Below are positions 8,890 through 18,080 of a stretch of 44,788 nucleotides of DNA, piece by piece; the stretch's first letter is position 1; every line of letters starts with the position of its first letter. The DNA lies in contig JAGVNL010000012.1 of assembly GCA_020053275.1 (NCBI GenBank), forward strand, positions 1 through 44,788. Direction: 5' to 3'. The DNA is from a bacterium. GTDB taxonomy: Bacteria; Patescibacteriota; Patescibacteriia; UBA9934. The position numbers were made by a program, and so were the translations under genes. The notes beneath the pieces were generated by a model. It was given only the letters and a program-made list of their open reading frames with translations. It searched no databases and was not told the DNA's origin.

Positions 8890-9324
8890 ATGTTTGGTAA
8901 GAAGTTTGGTGGAAGTAAAGGGGGATATAAGCCAGGTGGCAAGAGCGGATACGCCAAGCGCGAAGGTGGATTCGGTACCAGTCGTGGTGAAAACAAGGGG
9001 CCAGTAACTATGCACCCAGCCACCTGCACCAAGTGCGGTGAGCGTTGTGAGGTACCATTCAAGCCAAACGGCAAAAAGCCAATCTTCTGCAGCAACTGTT
9101 TTGTGCGCGACGACGGCGAGCAGTCTGAACCTGGTGCATTTGGCAATAAGCGCCGCGAGCCAGGAGCCTTCGGTAATGAACGACGCGACCGTGGTGGTTT
9201 CGGCGAACGACCAAGCTTCAACAAGCGGGACGACTCGTCAGCTCAGCTCAAGCAAATCAACGCTAAGCTTGACCTCATCCTGAAGGCCATTTCCGGAGCA
9301 GCTATCGAGGACGACGAAATTTAG
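8890..9324 (+). CDS. CxxC-x17-CxxC zinc-ribbon domain protein
   Basis: CTKCGERCEVPFKPNGKKPIFCSNC has exactly 17 residues between the CxxC pairs (TIGR04272-like); low-complexity Gly/Arg-rich flanks. Confidence 0.85.
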   Translation: MFGKKFGGSKGGYKPGGKSGYAKREGGFGTSRGENKGPVTMHPATCTKCGERCEVPFKPNGKKPIFCSNCFVRDDGEQSEPGAFGNKRREPGAFGNERRDRGGFGERPSFNKRDDSSAQLKQINAKLDLILKAISGAAIEDDEI

Positions 9325-9347
9325 ACAACTTTAAGCTAAAAAGGAAC

Positions 9348-9379
9348 GACCACCCAGCAGGAGCGCTGGGTGGTCTTTT
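9348..9379. terminator. Convergent terminator between 8890..9324(+) and 9380..9679(-)
   Basis: GACCACCCAGC (9348-9358) / GCTGGGTGGTC (9365-9375) + TTTT. Confidence 0.8.
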
Positions 9380-9679
9380 CTACGGTTTTTTCAGCCAGCC
9401 GTAGCGTCTGGCGAGTTCGGCGGAGCAAGCGAGTGGCAGAGGCGAGGTAACAAACCCAACAATAACATCGAGTACATTATCCACCGCCCATGGCCCGAGA
9501 ATCGGGATGAAGCTGAAGAACGCCGCGAAGGTGTTCTCGGCCACATTGGCGCCGACGAACCCGATCAATCCGAGCCACAGCCAACCTTCGTGACAGCCGC
9601 CGACCAGCTCGGTCAGCCGAGTACGCCAGTACGGTACCAGCTCGTCACGAAAACGCTGCTTAAAAGTCATTTTATTCAT
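9380..9679 (-). CDS. Small membrane protein, hypothetical (99 aa)
   Basis: Strong SD GGGAGG 5 nt upstream of ATG; two hydrophobic segments; terminator downstream. Confidence 0.7.
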   Translation of the reverse strand: MNKMTFKQRFRDELVPYWRTRLTELVGGCHEGWLWLGLIGFVGANVAENTFAAFFSFIPILGPWAVDNVLDVIVGFVTSPLPLACSAELARRYGWLKKP

Positions 9680-9771
9680 GGAATCCTCCCGCTAAAGCTC
9701 GAAAATAAAGCCCTAAAGGGAAGATCCATGACGCTAAAACATACCACAAAATCGAACATTTGTCCATGTTT

Positions 9772-9826
9772 AAACTACAAACTACTAACTACCCGGCGGA
9801 GCCGGGCAGGCCCAACTACTAACTGC
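9772..9826. repeat. AACTACTAACTAC-type intergenic repeat with internal CCCGGC-gga-GCCGGG hairpin
   Basis: taaactacaaactactaactaCCCGGCggaGCCGGGcaggcccaactactaactgc; related to the 30079-30157 element. Confidence 0.6.
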
Positions 9827-9832
9827 AACTGT

Positions 9833-9849
9833 GCTACAATACCTCCACT
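9833..9849 (+). promoter_or_regulatory. Extended -10 promoter (TGC-TACAAT), near-leaderless start of helicase
   Basis: GCTACAAT ending at 9840, ATG at 9850. Confidence 0.45.
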
Positions 9850-11577
9850 ATGTTGCAAACCGACGCCCTAGCCATCCTAAAGACCGGCCGAAATGTATTT
9901 TTAACTGGCCAACCGGGCGCCGGCAAGAGCCACACGGTGAACCGTTATGTGGCGTATTTGCGTAGCTGTGGCGTCGAACCAGCTATTACGGCCTCTACCG
10001 GCATTGCTGCCACTCACATCAACGGCCTCACTATTCATTCCTGGGCAGGCATCGGTATCAAAAAGTTTTTGTCGCGTAATGATTTGCAGGAAATGTGCGT
10101 GGTCAGCCGGCTAGTCAAGCGCATGAACGGAACCAGCGTCCTCATCATCGACGAAATCTCCATGCTGAGCGGCGCGACGCTCAACCTCGTCGACCAAGTC
10201 TGCCAGTCCTTGCGCCGAAGTCTGCAACCATTCGGTGGCCTCCAGGTAGTCTTCGTTGGCGACTTTTTCCAGCTACCTCCAGTCTCGCGAGCAGATGAAC
10301 CGATGCCGCAATTCGCCTTCATGAGCGACGCTTGGCAACACGCCGCCCCCACCGTTTGTTACCTAAGCGAGCAGCATCGTCAGGAGGACGCCACCTTCTT
10401 AAACATTTTGTCGGCTCTCCGTAACGGCAGCCTGGATGAAGATCATCTGCGTCATCTTCAGGCCAGGCAAATCAAGCGCGAGGAAACTACGGACATCACC
10501 ACACTCTTCCCACATAACGCCGATGTTGACCGCATCAACGCTACGCACCTCGCAAAATTACTCGGCAAAGAGCAGAGCTACACCATGGCCGGTCATGGCG
10601 CACCGCCGCTCATCGAGCAGCTTAAGCGCGGTTGCTTATCGCCAGATCGCCTTGTCCTAAAAGTTGGCGCTCGCGTCATGTTTACCAAAAACCATTTTGA
10701 CGAAGGCTTTGTGAACGGCACAACCGGTGTCGTTAAAGACTTCGCGCATGATTCAAAATACCCAATCGTTGAGCTGCGTTCTGGGCGCCGTATTCAGGTG
10801 ACGCCAGATACCTGGAGCATTGACGGCGACGGCCGGCCGCTCGCTAGTGTCATTCAATTGCCGCTTCGTTTAGCCTGGGCGATGACCGTTCACAAGAGTC
10901 AGGGGATGTCGCTCGACGCCGCCTTCGTCGACCTCGGCCAGGCCTTCGCTTACGGCCAGGGTTATGTTGCGCTCTCCCGTGTTCGCACTTTAGCTGGCTT
11001 GTTTCTTGGCGGCTTAAATGCCAGGGCTCTCGAAGTAGACGAGAATGTGTTGCAGGAAGACGCTAAGTTTTTAGAGTCTAGCAACGCCGCTCAAGCTGAA
11101 TTACTAGAAATCAACGCCGCAGATTTGCTGGCCAAGCACGAAGGCTTTGTGGCTAATTGTGGTGGCACAACCTCTGGCTTTAAGCTTTTTGGCGACAAGG
11201 CTCCACGCCTTAAAAAAGCCAAGAAGGTAAAAGAACCAAAATGGCAAAAAACCTTTGACTTAATTTTGAACCAAAAAACAATTGAGGAGATTTGCGAAAC
11301 TCTCAATCGCCAACCAAGCACCATCATGGACCACCTTGACGACTTGCTCGCCCTCAAAAAAATTGCCGCGAGCGATCTCGCTCATCTGCTGTTCATTCCA
11401 GGCGTCAACGAAATCCATGGCGCATTCGAGAGCGGCCTTAAGCCAGAATTCCTAAAGCCAATTTACGAACACTTTAATGGTTTTTATGGCTACGATCTTA
11501 TTCGTTTAGCTCGCTTACTTTATTCGACAACTAGCAGTGTAGGAGGAACCACCAGGCCCGCCAAAAGCAGTAGCTAG
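9850..11577 (+). CDS. Pif1-like SF1B helicase with C-terminal HTH
   Basis: GQPGAGKSHTVNRY (Walker A), LIIDEISML, VGDFFQLPPV, LPLRLAWAMTVHKSQGMSLD, YVALSRVRTLAGL; C-terminal HTH_40-like IEEICETLNRQPSTIMDHLDDL. Confidence 0.92.
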   Translation: MLQTDALAILKTGRNVFLTGQPGAGKSHTVNRYVAYLRSCGVEPAITASTGIAATHINGLTIHSWAGIGIKKFLSRNDLQEMCVVSRLVKRMNGTSVLIIDEISMLSGATLNLVDQVCQSLRRSLQPFGGLQVVFVGDFFQLPPVSRADEPMPQFAFMSDAWQHAAPTVCYLSEQHRQEDATFLNILSALRNGSLDEDHLRHLQARQIKREETTDITTLFPHNADVDRINATHLAKLLGKEQSYTMAGHGAPPLIEQLKRGCLSPDRLVLKVGARVMFTKNHFDEGFVNGTTGVVKDFAHDSKYPIVELRSGRRIQVTPDTWSIDGDGRPLASVIQLPLRLAWAMTVHKSQGMSLDAAFVDLGQAFAYGQGYVALSRVRTLAGLFLGGLNARALEVDENVLQEDAKFLESSNAAQAELLEINAADLLAKHEGFVANCGGTTSGFKLFGDKAPRLKKAKKVKEPKWQKTFDLILNQKTIEEICETLNRQPSTIMDHLDDLLALKKIAASDLAHLLFIPGVNEIHGAFESGLKPEFLKPIYEHFNGFYGYDLIRLARLLYSTTSSVGGTTRPAKSSS

Positions 11578-12573
11578 ATTTTTTCCTAACGGCATAATTC
11601 GCGGAGGTTTTTGCGTCAAATCGAGCAGTGCAATTTTTGACATCATCATCTCTATGCCAGATGCCGTTTCGGTACCGCAACCAAGAGTGACAATCAAATG
11701 ATCTTCATCGCAGAAAGCACCATAGGCAATAGAGGTTGTTTTACAGATTGCGTAATCAGCATCAACCGCACTCACTGTAGCAGGCTTTGGATGCCGGATA
11801 GATCCACCTGTTTTACTAATGACACTATCAATAAACGAAGATCTTTGAATACCTTGAAACAACTCTACATTATTGCAGTAAGTCGCTGTACCATTAAAGC
11901 CCCAAAAACAATGAGCTGTACCGTCACTTGGCGTAACCTCAATAATCTTGTTTGTACTAGTTTGATAAATCTGCGCTTGCGCAGTGTTGCTACCTTTACC
12001 TTCACCAAAAAGTTGATAAAAAATTATGTCACCAAGCACTGATGCGTGTGGCTCATTATAATTACCCGGTGGAGTAATAGCCCGCGCATTGGTAAGCGTT
12101 GTTGGTGAAGAAAAATCGGCCATCCGGAGCGGCGAGTTAGCAACTAGCGGAGCAAAGACCGCGCTCTTACCATTTGGCAATGGCGCCAAACCGCGAGCTC
12201 CTGCCTGTAATGTTCCACTACTTCCATTATCAGTATTGATCCATTCGATATCGGCTTGTTTGCTGTTACTCCAAATATTTGCATAGACGAACTCATTGTC
12301 TGCAGAGAATACTGGAAATACTTCAGCGCCATCCTGGTCAGTTAATTGTCTTATTGAAGATACTGTTCCATCGAGTTCAATATCAGCTAGAAAGATATCG
12401 CAACCAGCATTGCTGTGCGTATCGCAGCCATCGTTATTACCAAAGTCCGCACCAAAAACAATCTGGGCGGATTTCGTTCTTGATGATGAAGTGGTATAGA
12501 TGATGACACCAATTGCGCAAACCACAAGACTGAACACGATCGCTACAAGCAGTAGACGGGAATTTTTCAACAT
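11515..12573 (-). CDS. Membrane-anchored TolB/PD40-like beta-propeller protein
   Basis: N-terminal TM, then IRQLTDQDGAEVFPVFSADNEFVYANIWSNS... (PD40-like repeat). Confidence 0.65.
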   Translation of the reverse strand: MLKNSRLLLVAIVFSLVVCAIGVIIYTTSSSRTKSAQIVFGADFGNNDGCDTHSNAGCDIFLADIELDGTVSSIRQLTDQDGAEVFPVFSADNEFVYANIWSNSKQADIEWINTDNGSSGTLQAGARGLAPLPNGKSAVFAPLVANSPLRMADFSSPTTLTNARAITPPGNYNEPHASVLGDIIFYQLFGEGKGSNTAQAQIYQTSTNKIIEVTPSDGTAHCFWGFNGTATYCNNVELFQGIQRSSFIDSVISKTGGSIRHPKPATVSAVDADYAICKTTSIAYGAFCDEDHLIVTLGCGTETASGIEMMMSKIALLDLTQKPPRIMPLGKNLATAFGGPGGSSYTASCRIK

Positions 12574-12682
12574 ATAATAAGATTATCCATGGCATTATAG
12601 CACTCCACCATACCAACCTTGCCAAAAGCCGTATTTTATGGTTTACTACAGCCCTTTTACAGCAATCATCAATTCTAAAATT

Positions 12683-14161
12683 ATGGCCGAGAATGTTGTC
12701 GTCAGGTTTGAAAATGTGTCGTTTGGCTACGACAAAGATAATTTACTTCTGGACGAGGTCAATTTTGGTGTCCGTGAGAACAGCAAGATGACTGTCATGG
12801 GTCAAAACGGGGCAGGGAAGAGCACAATTTTCAAGCTCTTAACCGGAGTTCTTACGCCAGATAAAGGTCAAATCCATTTTGCCAAAAATGCTAAAATCGC
12901 CATCGCTACTCAGGTCGTGCCTCGTGAATGGTTGAATGACACCGTACAGGAGTTTTTCGCTCATGCCTTCACCGAGTTGCAATACGATCTCGATAAAAAA
13001 ATTACCGATGTCATGGAAATCGTAGACCTGCAGACACCGCTTCTAGACAAACACATAAAAGATTTCTCCGGCGGTCAGCAAGCTCGTTTACTTCTAGCCT
13101 ACGCTCTAATTCAAGACCCAGACATTTTGCTGCTCGACGAGCCAACCAATAACCTCGACACTGCAGGCATTGAGCACCTCACCGGTTTTCTCATGATGTA
13201 CATGAAAACAGTTTTGGTAATTTCTCACGACGCCGACTTCCTAAATGCTTTCACGGAAGGCGTGTTGCACCTAGATATTTTTAGTCATAAGGTGGATCGC
13301 TACGAAGGCAACTACTTTGATGTGGTGGAGGAAATCACTGCACGAGTAGAGCGCGACCGTATGAAAAACGCCCGACTCTTGAAAGAGATTCAGGATCGCA
13401 AGGACAAGATTAACTTCTTTGCGCAAAAGGGCGGAAAGATGCGTAAGCTGGCCAGCAAGTTGCGTGATCAGGTTGCCGATGCCGAAGAAAATATGGTGGA
13501 TGTAAAACGCGACGATCGCACCATTCGCGATTTCATCATTCCGACTCAAGACTTCGGTGAACCAATGGTGGAGATCTCCAGTGTCAAAATAATTAAAAAT
13601 CACGAGGCCGAACGCAAGGAGGTCAAGATTACGCTTCGTCGCCGGCATCGTTTGTTGATTAGTGGCCCGAACGGAATTGGTAAAAGCACGCTTCTTCGTC
13701 TCCTCGCCGACAACACTGACGAAGGTGTCACAATTACTAAGGGCGTTAATGTGGGCTACTATCGTCAGGATTTCTCCGGCCTCGACTTCGACCAGACGGC
13801 CTACGCCTCACTGGCCAGTGTGATGGAAAACGAAGGCGATGTGACCACCAATGGAGCAGCCAACGAAAAGCTCCGCGCCGTTGCTTCACAATTCCTGCTA
13901 ACAGGAGATCTTCTCGGTAACAAGGTTGGCTCGCTGTCCGAAGGTCAAAAAGGTTTGCTTTGCTTCGCCCGTTTCGTTTTGCAAAAACCAGGCCTCCTCA
14001 TTCTCGACGAGCCAACAAACCACATCAACTTCCGCCATCTGCCAATCATTGCCGCAGCTCTCGAGCAATTCGGTGGTGCCATGATAATGGTTAGTCATGT
14101 CCCAGATTTCGTAGCAAAAATCTCGTTCAACCAATTCCTTGATCTAGGAACACTCCAGTAA
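12683..14161 (+). CDS. ABC-F family ATP-binding protein
   Basis: Two ABC domains: GQNGAGKST/FSGGQQARLLLAYAL/LLLDEPTNNLD and GPNGIGKST/LSEGQKGLLCFARF/LILDEPTNH. Confidence 0.92.
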   Translation: MAENVVVRFENVSFGYDKDNLLLDEVNFGVRENSKMTVMGQNGAGKSTIFKLLTGVLTPDKGQIHFAKNAKIAIATQVVPREWLNDTVQEFFAHAFTELQYDLDKKITDVMEIVDLQTPLLDKHIKDFSGGQQARLLLAYALIQDPDILLLDEPTNNLDTAGIEHLTGFLMMYMKTVLVISHDADFLNAFTEGVLHLDIFSHKVDRYEGNYFDVVEEITARVERDRMKNARLLKEIQDRKDKINFFAQKGGKMRKLASKLRDQVADAEENMVDVKRDDRTIRDFIIPTQDFGEPMVEISSVKIIKNHEAERKEVKITLRRRHRLLISGPNGIGKSTLLRLLADNTDEGVTITKGVNVGYYRQDFSGLDFDQTAYASLASVMENEGDVTTNGAANEKLRAVASQFLLTGDLLGNKVGSLSEGQKGLLCFARFVLQKPGLLILDEPTNHINFRHLPIIAAALEQFGGAMIMVSHVPDFVAKISFNQFLDLGTLQ

Positions 14162-14647
14162 TTTATAAATAACCATTCCACCAGGCGTTTCAAACTGAAT
14201 TTTATCGCCGACGCTGTGGCCGATTAGTGCCACGCCGAGTGGGGAGAGGTGAGAAATGCGCCCCTTACCAGGGCTACTCTCCTGCGAACCAAGTATTTCC
14301 AACTTCATTGTTTTCCCACTAACCTCAACCGTCACTGTAGAACCGATGTGAACTTTTCCAGTGTCATCATCCTGATCAATCGGTACAGCAAATCGCAACT
14401 GTTCATCAAGAAAAGTGATGCGGTTATTCAAACGACGCAAGGCCGCCTTGGCCGCCTGGTACCCAGCGTTCTCGGAGAAGTCGCCTTCTTCAGCCGTGCG
14501 TTGCATTTCTAGTGCTAACGCTGGTCGTTCTTTAGTCAAACGCAAAATCTCTTGGCGCATCCGCTCCATGGTCCCTCGGGTGAGGTGGTGGTCATCCACC
14601 TTTTTACTCGCTGCCAAAACTTCTGATTGCCGTACTGGTACTCGCAT
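14144..14647 (-). CDS. greA: Transcription elongation factor GreA/GreB family
   Basis: AEEGDFSENAGYQAAKAALRRLNNRITFLDEQL; ...SPLGVALIGHSVGDKIQFETPGG. Confidence 0.92.
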   Translation of the reverse strand: MRVPVRQSEVLAASKKVDDHHLTRGTMERMRQEILRLTKERPALALEMQRTAEEGDFSENAGYQAAKAALRRLNNRITFLDEQLRFAVPIDQDDDTGKVHIGSTVTVEVSGKTMKLEILGSQESSPGKGRISHLSPLGVALIGHSVGDKIQFETPGGMVIYKLLECS

Positions 14648-14664
14648 ATAAACTTATTGTAACA
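14648..14664 (-). promoter_or_regulatory. Extended -10 promoter (TGT-TACAAT) 8 nt from greA ATG (leaderless)
   Basis: Minus strand reads ctgTGTTACAATaagtttatATG. Confidence 0.5.
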
Positions 14665-14669
14665 CAGTT

Positions 14670-15905
14670 TTATTTTACCGAGTTGCTGCCTGCCAAGCGG
14701 CCAGTTGCCCATGAGGCCTGCAAATTGAAACCGCCAGTAAAGCCGTCGACATCCAGAATCTCGCCAGCAAAAAATAAACCAGGTGTAATCAGCGACTCCA
14801 TCGTTACCGGATTCACCTCATGCAAGTTGACACCGCCTGCGGTTACGAACTCGTCACCAGTACCTCGTCCGACAATCGTCAACGGCACGGCCTTACACCA
14901 GTTGAGGAAGGCGACCATGTCCTTCTTGCCAACCTCGGCACTGAACCGCTTGCCGGGGAGACTGAGCTCGTTCACAGCAATATCTGCTAACGATTTAGGA
15001 ATGATGCTGCTAATTACATTTACGAACTCGCGGTTCGGGCTACCAACAATTTTTTTGTTGAGCAGTGCGCGAAGTTGTTCATGCGTTTGATCAGGGAACA
15101 AATCGATGGTGATAACGAGCGGTAGGTTGTGATCATACTTCTCAAACGCCACCATTGACGATAGTGCAAAAACAGCCGGACCACTGACGCCTTTGTGTGT
15201 AAAAAGAAACGGCCCTGTAAAACTTGGCTTGCCTGTACGGTTAGCAGTGACGGTAGCTTTCTTAAATGACAAACCAGAAATATCTGCCGGCCAGGTTTCC
15301 TTACTAAAAAATGCGTTGAGACTCGGTGCGAGGGGAGTAAACGAATGTCCAAGTTGAATCGCGAAAGCATAGCCGTCCCCAGTTGACCCAGTTTGACGAT
15401 AAGCCTGACCACCAGTAGTTAAGATGACTTTATCGACAATCAGTGGCTCAACCTCATCTCGCACAATAATTGAGAATTGTTCGCCAATCTTAGTGATCGA
15501 AGTAACATGAGTTTTTAATAAAACATTAACCATCGAGTCAACAAATATCTTTTCGAATGCGCCCACCACATCGTGCCCATCATTACTGACGGGGAAGCAG
15601 CGCATATCCTCCTGCGTTTTGAGCGGCACACCGTGTAGCTCAAACCACTTATAAACATCCGCTGGTGGGAATGAATGCATGGCCGTTGCTAAAAACTTAT
15701 GGCCTCGTGGATACTTTGTTAGCACCGTCTTCACATCGGTAATTCCCGTTGTCACATTGCATCGTCCACCGCCGGAAATAATCACTTTCTTTCCCAGCCC
15801 ATCGTTTCGTTCAATTAAAAAAATCTCAGCCTCAGGATTTTTCTCCAGAGCACTAGCTGTAGCCATCAGCCCAGCCGCACCTCCTCCAATAATTGCAATT
15901 TTCAT
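14670..15905 (-). CDS. NAD(P)/FAD-dependent oxidoreductase (HI0933/BaiN-like)
   Basis: MKIAIIGGGAAGLMATASAL...KVIISGGGRCNVTTG...GEILDVDGFTGGFNLQASWATGRLAG. Confidence 0.92.
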   Translation of the reverse strand: MKIAIIGGGAAGLMATASALEKNPEAEIFLIERNDGLGKKVIISGGGRCNVTTGITDVKTVLTKYPRGHKFLATAMHSFPPADVYKWFELHGVPLKTQEDMRCFPVSNDGHDVVGAFEKIFVDSMVNVLLKTHVTSITKIGEQFSIIVRDEVEPLIVDKVILTTGGQAYRQTGSTGDGYAFAIQLGHSFTPLAPSLNAFFSKETWPADISGLSFKKATVTANRTGKPSFTGPFLFTHKGVSGPAVFALSSMVAFEKYDHNLPLVITIDLFPDQTHEQLRALLNKKIVGSPNREFVNVISSIIPKSLADIAVNELSLPGKRFSAEVGKKDMVAFLNWCKAVPLTIVGRGTGDEFVTAGGVNLHEVNPVTMESLITPGLFFAGEILDVDGFTGGFNLQASWATGRLAGSNSVK

Positions 15906-15940
15906 AAGAGAGGAAGATAGCATACAAAAAATATTTGGAC

Positions 15941-15967
15941 AAACAAAAATCCCCCGTTAAGGGGATT
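15941..15967 (-). terminator. Rho-independent terminator downstream of cold-shock gene
   Basis: AATCCCC / GGGGATT stem, T-rich tract on minus strand. Confidence 0.7.
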
Positions 15968-15980
15968 CTTGGGGTTAAGC

Positions 15981-16178
15981 TTACGCGCGGGAAACGCCGA
16001 CAGCCTTAGGACCCTTGTCTGACTGGGCAACTTCGAAAGTTACCTTGTCACCTTCACGGAGTTCATCGAAGGCAACGCCTACGAGCTCAGTTGAGTGAAA
16101 GAAAAGGTCTGCGCTACCATCTTCTGGGGCGATGAAGCCAAAACCGCGGTCAGTCAAACGCTTGATTGTTCCTTGCAT
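15981..16178 (-). CDS. Cold-shock domain protein (CspA family)
   Basis: MQGTIKRLTDRGFGFIAPEDGSADLFFHSTELVGVAFDELREGDKVTFEVAQSDKGPKAVGV. Confidence 0.95.
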   Translation of the reverse strand: MQGTIKRLTDRGFGFIAPEDGSADLFFHSTELVGVAFDELREGDKVTFEVAQSDKGPKAVGVSRA

Positions 16179-16296
16179 AGTGTGTGGGTTAATTATTTCT
16201 GCAAATCTAGGCTCGCAGAATTTCTTCACGCGGGGTCTATTTTGCTTGGCTACAATATACCACATTTCCGTATATATGTCCAGTTTTCACCAAAGT

Positions 16297-16322
16297 AAAA
16301 ACGAGCCGAGTGGCTCGTTTTT
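16297..16322. terminator. Bidirectional-looking terminator
   Basis: AAAAACGAGCC gagt GGCTCGTTTTT. Confidence 0.75.
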
Positions 16323-16323
16323 G

Positions 16324-16446
16324 CTATTTTGCTAGCTTTTTGAGGCGAATTGCCTTGCTCTTACGGCGCTTGGACTCGGCGGTCTTTCTGGCAGCTTTCC
16401 AGATAGTGCGTTCAGCCTTGCGGGCGATTTTATGGCGTGTAGGCAT
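16324..16446 (-). CDS. Highly basic 40-aa protein, not in ORF track
   Basis: Direct translation: MPTRHKIARKAERTIWKAARKTAESKRRKSKAIRLKKLAK*; terminator immediately after the stop codon. Confidence 0.65.
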   Translation of the reverse strand: MPTRHKIARKAERTIWKAARKTAESKRRKSKAIRLKKLAK

Positions 16447-16506
16447 AGGGTTGAAAGTTTGTGGCGTTATGATACTTTTAATCAGTAATAAAGTCAAACA
16501 AATTAT

Positions 16507-17913
16507 ATGGATATCCGCATTGTCGTAGGAAAGCTGGAAGAACAGGCAGACGATGTGTTAATTCGTTTTAGCGAAGGCAAGGCCTCGGAAGTCCTTATTG
16601 AGCCGTCACCCGTCGGTTGCAGTGCCAAGTATTTACTCACCGTCGGTCTTGGTGAAGAGGCGGAGGTTGATCTCGAAGTCATCCGCGAAGCAACCGGCGT
16701 GGCGCTCTCATCAGCTCGTGGCCTCAAGATTTCTTCGTTGAGTCTTGCCCTGCCGAGCCTCGACGAATTCGCCATCGACGCCATCACTCAAGCCATGCAC
16801 GAAGCTATCTTGCTCGCCACCTACTCTTATAGTGAGTTCAAAAAACCGTCCGAAGCCAAGCTTAAACTCTCATCGATAAATATTATTGTTGAGCGCAAAC
16901 AATTAGCGCTGGCGCAAAAAGGTTTCAACCGTGCCGCCACACTCATCGGCGGAGTCACCCTGGCTCGTGACCTCGTCAACCAGCCACCAAATAATCTCCA
17001 TCCCCAGGCTCTCGTCGACGCAGCTCAAAAAATTGCCAAGTCCTCGCACGGCACCATTACACTCAAAGTTCTCGACGAGGCTGCTTGCGCTAAGCTCGGC
17101 ATGGGTTCATATCTAGCGGTCGGTGCCGGTTCCGAGTTTCCATCAAAGTTCATTCACCTCACCTACACGCCAAAAACCAAGTCGAAGAAATCGTTTGCTA
17201 TTGTCGGCAAGGGCATTACTTTTGACTCCGGCGGTTTATCACTCAAGCCAGCAGACGCTATGATGACCATGAAATGTGATATGGGAGGGGCGGCCGCCGT
17301 CCTCGGGCTATTCAGCGTCATTGCAACCCTCGCGCCAAAGGCTACCGTGCACGGCATCATCGCCGCTGCGGAGAACATGCCAAGCGGCAAGGCTATGCGC
17401 CCGGGTGACATCGTTACCGCCATGAACGGCAAGACTATCGAAATCCTCAACACCGACGCCGAAGGTCGCCTCACCCTAGCCGACGCTTTGTGCTACGCCG
17501 TCACCCTCGAGCCGACCGCCGTCGTCGACTTGGCAACGCTGACTGGTGCTTGCGTTGTTGCGCTCGGCGAAGAAATTGCCAGCCTCATGACGAATGATGA
17601 AAATCTTGCTGTCGAATTATTAGCCGCCGCGGATCGGGCTGGCGAAAAATTGTGGGAGATGCCGCTGCCACCTCGTTACAAACCGCTCATCGAAAGCGAG
17701 GTCGCCGACCTGCGCAACATCGCCACCAGTCGTTACGGTGGGTCACTTACCGCTGGCCTATTCCTGCAAGAATTCGTCGGCACCACCCCCTGGGCCCACC
17801 TCGATATCGCCGGCCCCGCTTTCGCCGAACGCCCCCTTGCTTCATACCTCGCCAAAGGCGGCACCGGTTACGCCGTCCGTACCTTGGCCGAGTGGCTCAC
17901 TAAACTTCGCTAA
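16507..17913 (+). CDS. pepA: Leucyl aminopeptidase (M17)
   Basis: VGKGITFDSGGLSLKPADAMMTMKCDMGGAAAVLG...LNTDAEGRLTLADAL. Confidence 0.95.
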   Translation: MDIRIVVGKLEEQADDVLIRFSEGKASEVLIEPSPVGCSAKYLLTVGLGEEAEVDLEVIREATGVALSSARGLKISSLSLALPSLDEFAIDAITQAMHEAILLATYSYSEFKKPSEAKLKLSSINIIVERKQLALAQKGFNRAATLIGGVTLARDLVNQPPNNLHPQALVDAAQKIAKSSHGTITLKVLDEAACAKLGMGSYLAVGAGSEFPSKFIHLTYTPKTKSKKSFAIVGKGITFDSGGLSLKPADAMMTMKCDMGGAAAVLGLFSVIATLAPKATVHGIIAAAENMPSGKAMRPGDIVTAMNGKTIEILNTDAEGRLTLADALCYAVTLEPTAVVDLATLTGACVVALGEEIASLMTNDENLAVELLAAADRAGEKLWEMPLPPRYKPLIESEVADLRNIATSRYGGSLTAGLFLQEFVGTTPWAHLDIAGPAFAERPLASYLAKGGTGYAVRTLAEWLTKLR

Positions 17914-17918
17914 CCTAC

Positions 17919-17958
17919 AGTGGTCTACCTCGAAGGTATACGCTCGAGGTAGACCACT
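17919..17958. repeat. 15-bp perfect inverted repeat directly after pepA
   Basis: AGTGGTCTACCTCGA (17919-17933) aggtatacgc TCGAGGTAGACCACT (17944-17958). Confidence 0.85.
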
Positions 17959-17972
17959 TCCACAGAATAATA

Positions 17973-18051
17973 GGCGGGGTCTCCCCGCAGGGCGAGGACA
18001 GGCCTGCCCCCCGCCAGAAAAGAAAGACGCCCGGCCTGGAAGGACTCCAGG
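17973..18051 (-). terminator. Compound terminator/hairpin region downstream of gene B
   Basis: CCTGGA..TCCAGG stem (18035-18051), minus-strand TTTCTTTTC, then GGCGGGG...CCCCGCC outer stem. Confidence 0.55.
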
Positions 18052-18080
18052 ACGCGGACGACGGGTGGACTGTTCAATCA

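Noticed and set aside
9121-9220. EPGAFGNKRR/EPGAFGNERR repeats as a separate repeat element
   Set aside because: Simple low-complexity linker inside the zinc-ribbon protein.
13271-13648. Long antisense ORFs (for example 13271..13648-, 27822..28124-, 30159..30521-, 29217..29678-)
   Set aside because: They lie opposite strongly conserved genes with low-complexity translations; explained by codon bias of the sense gene.
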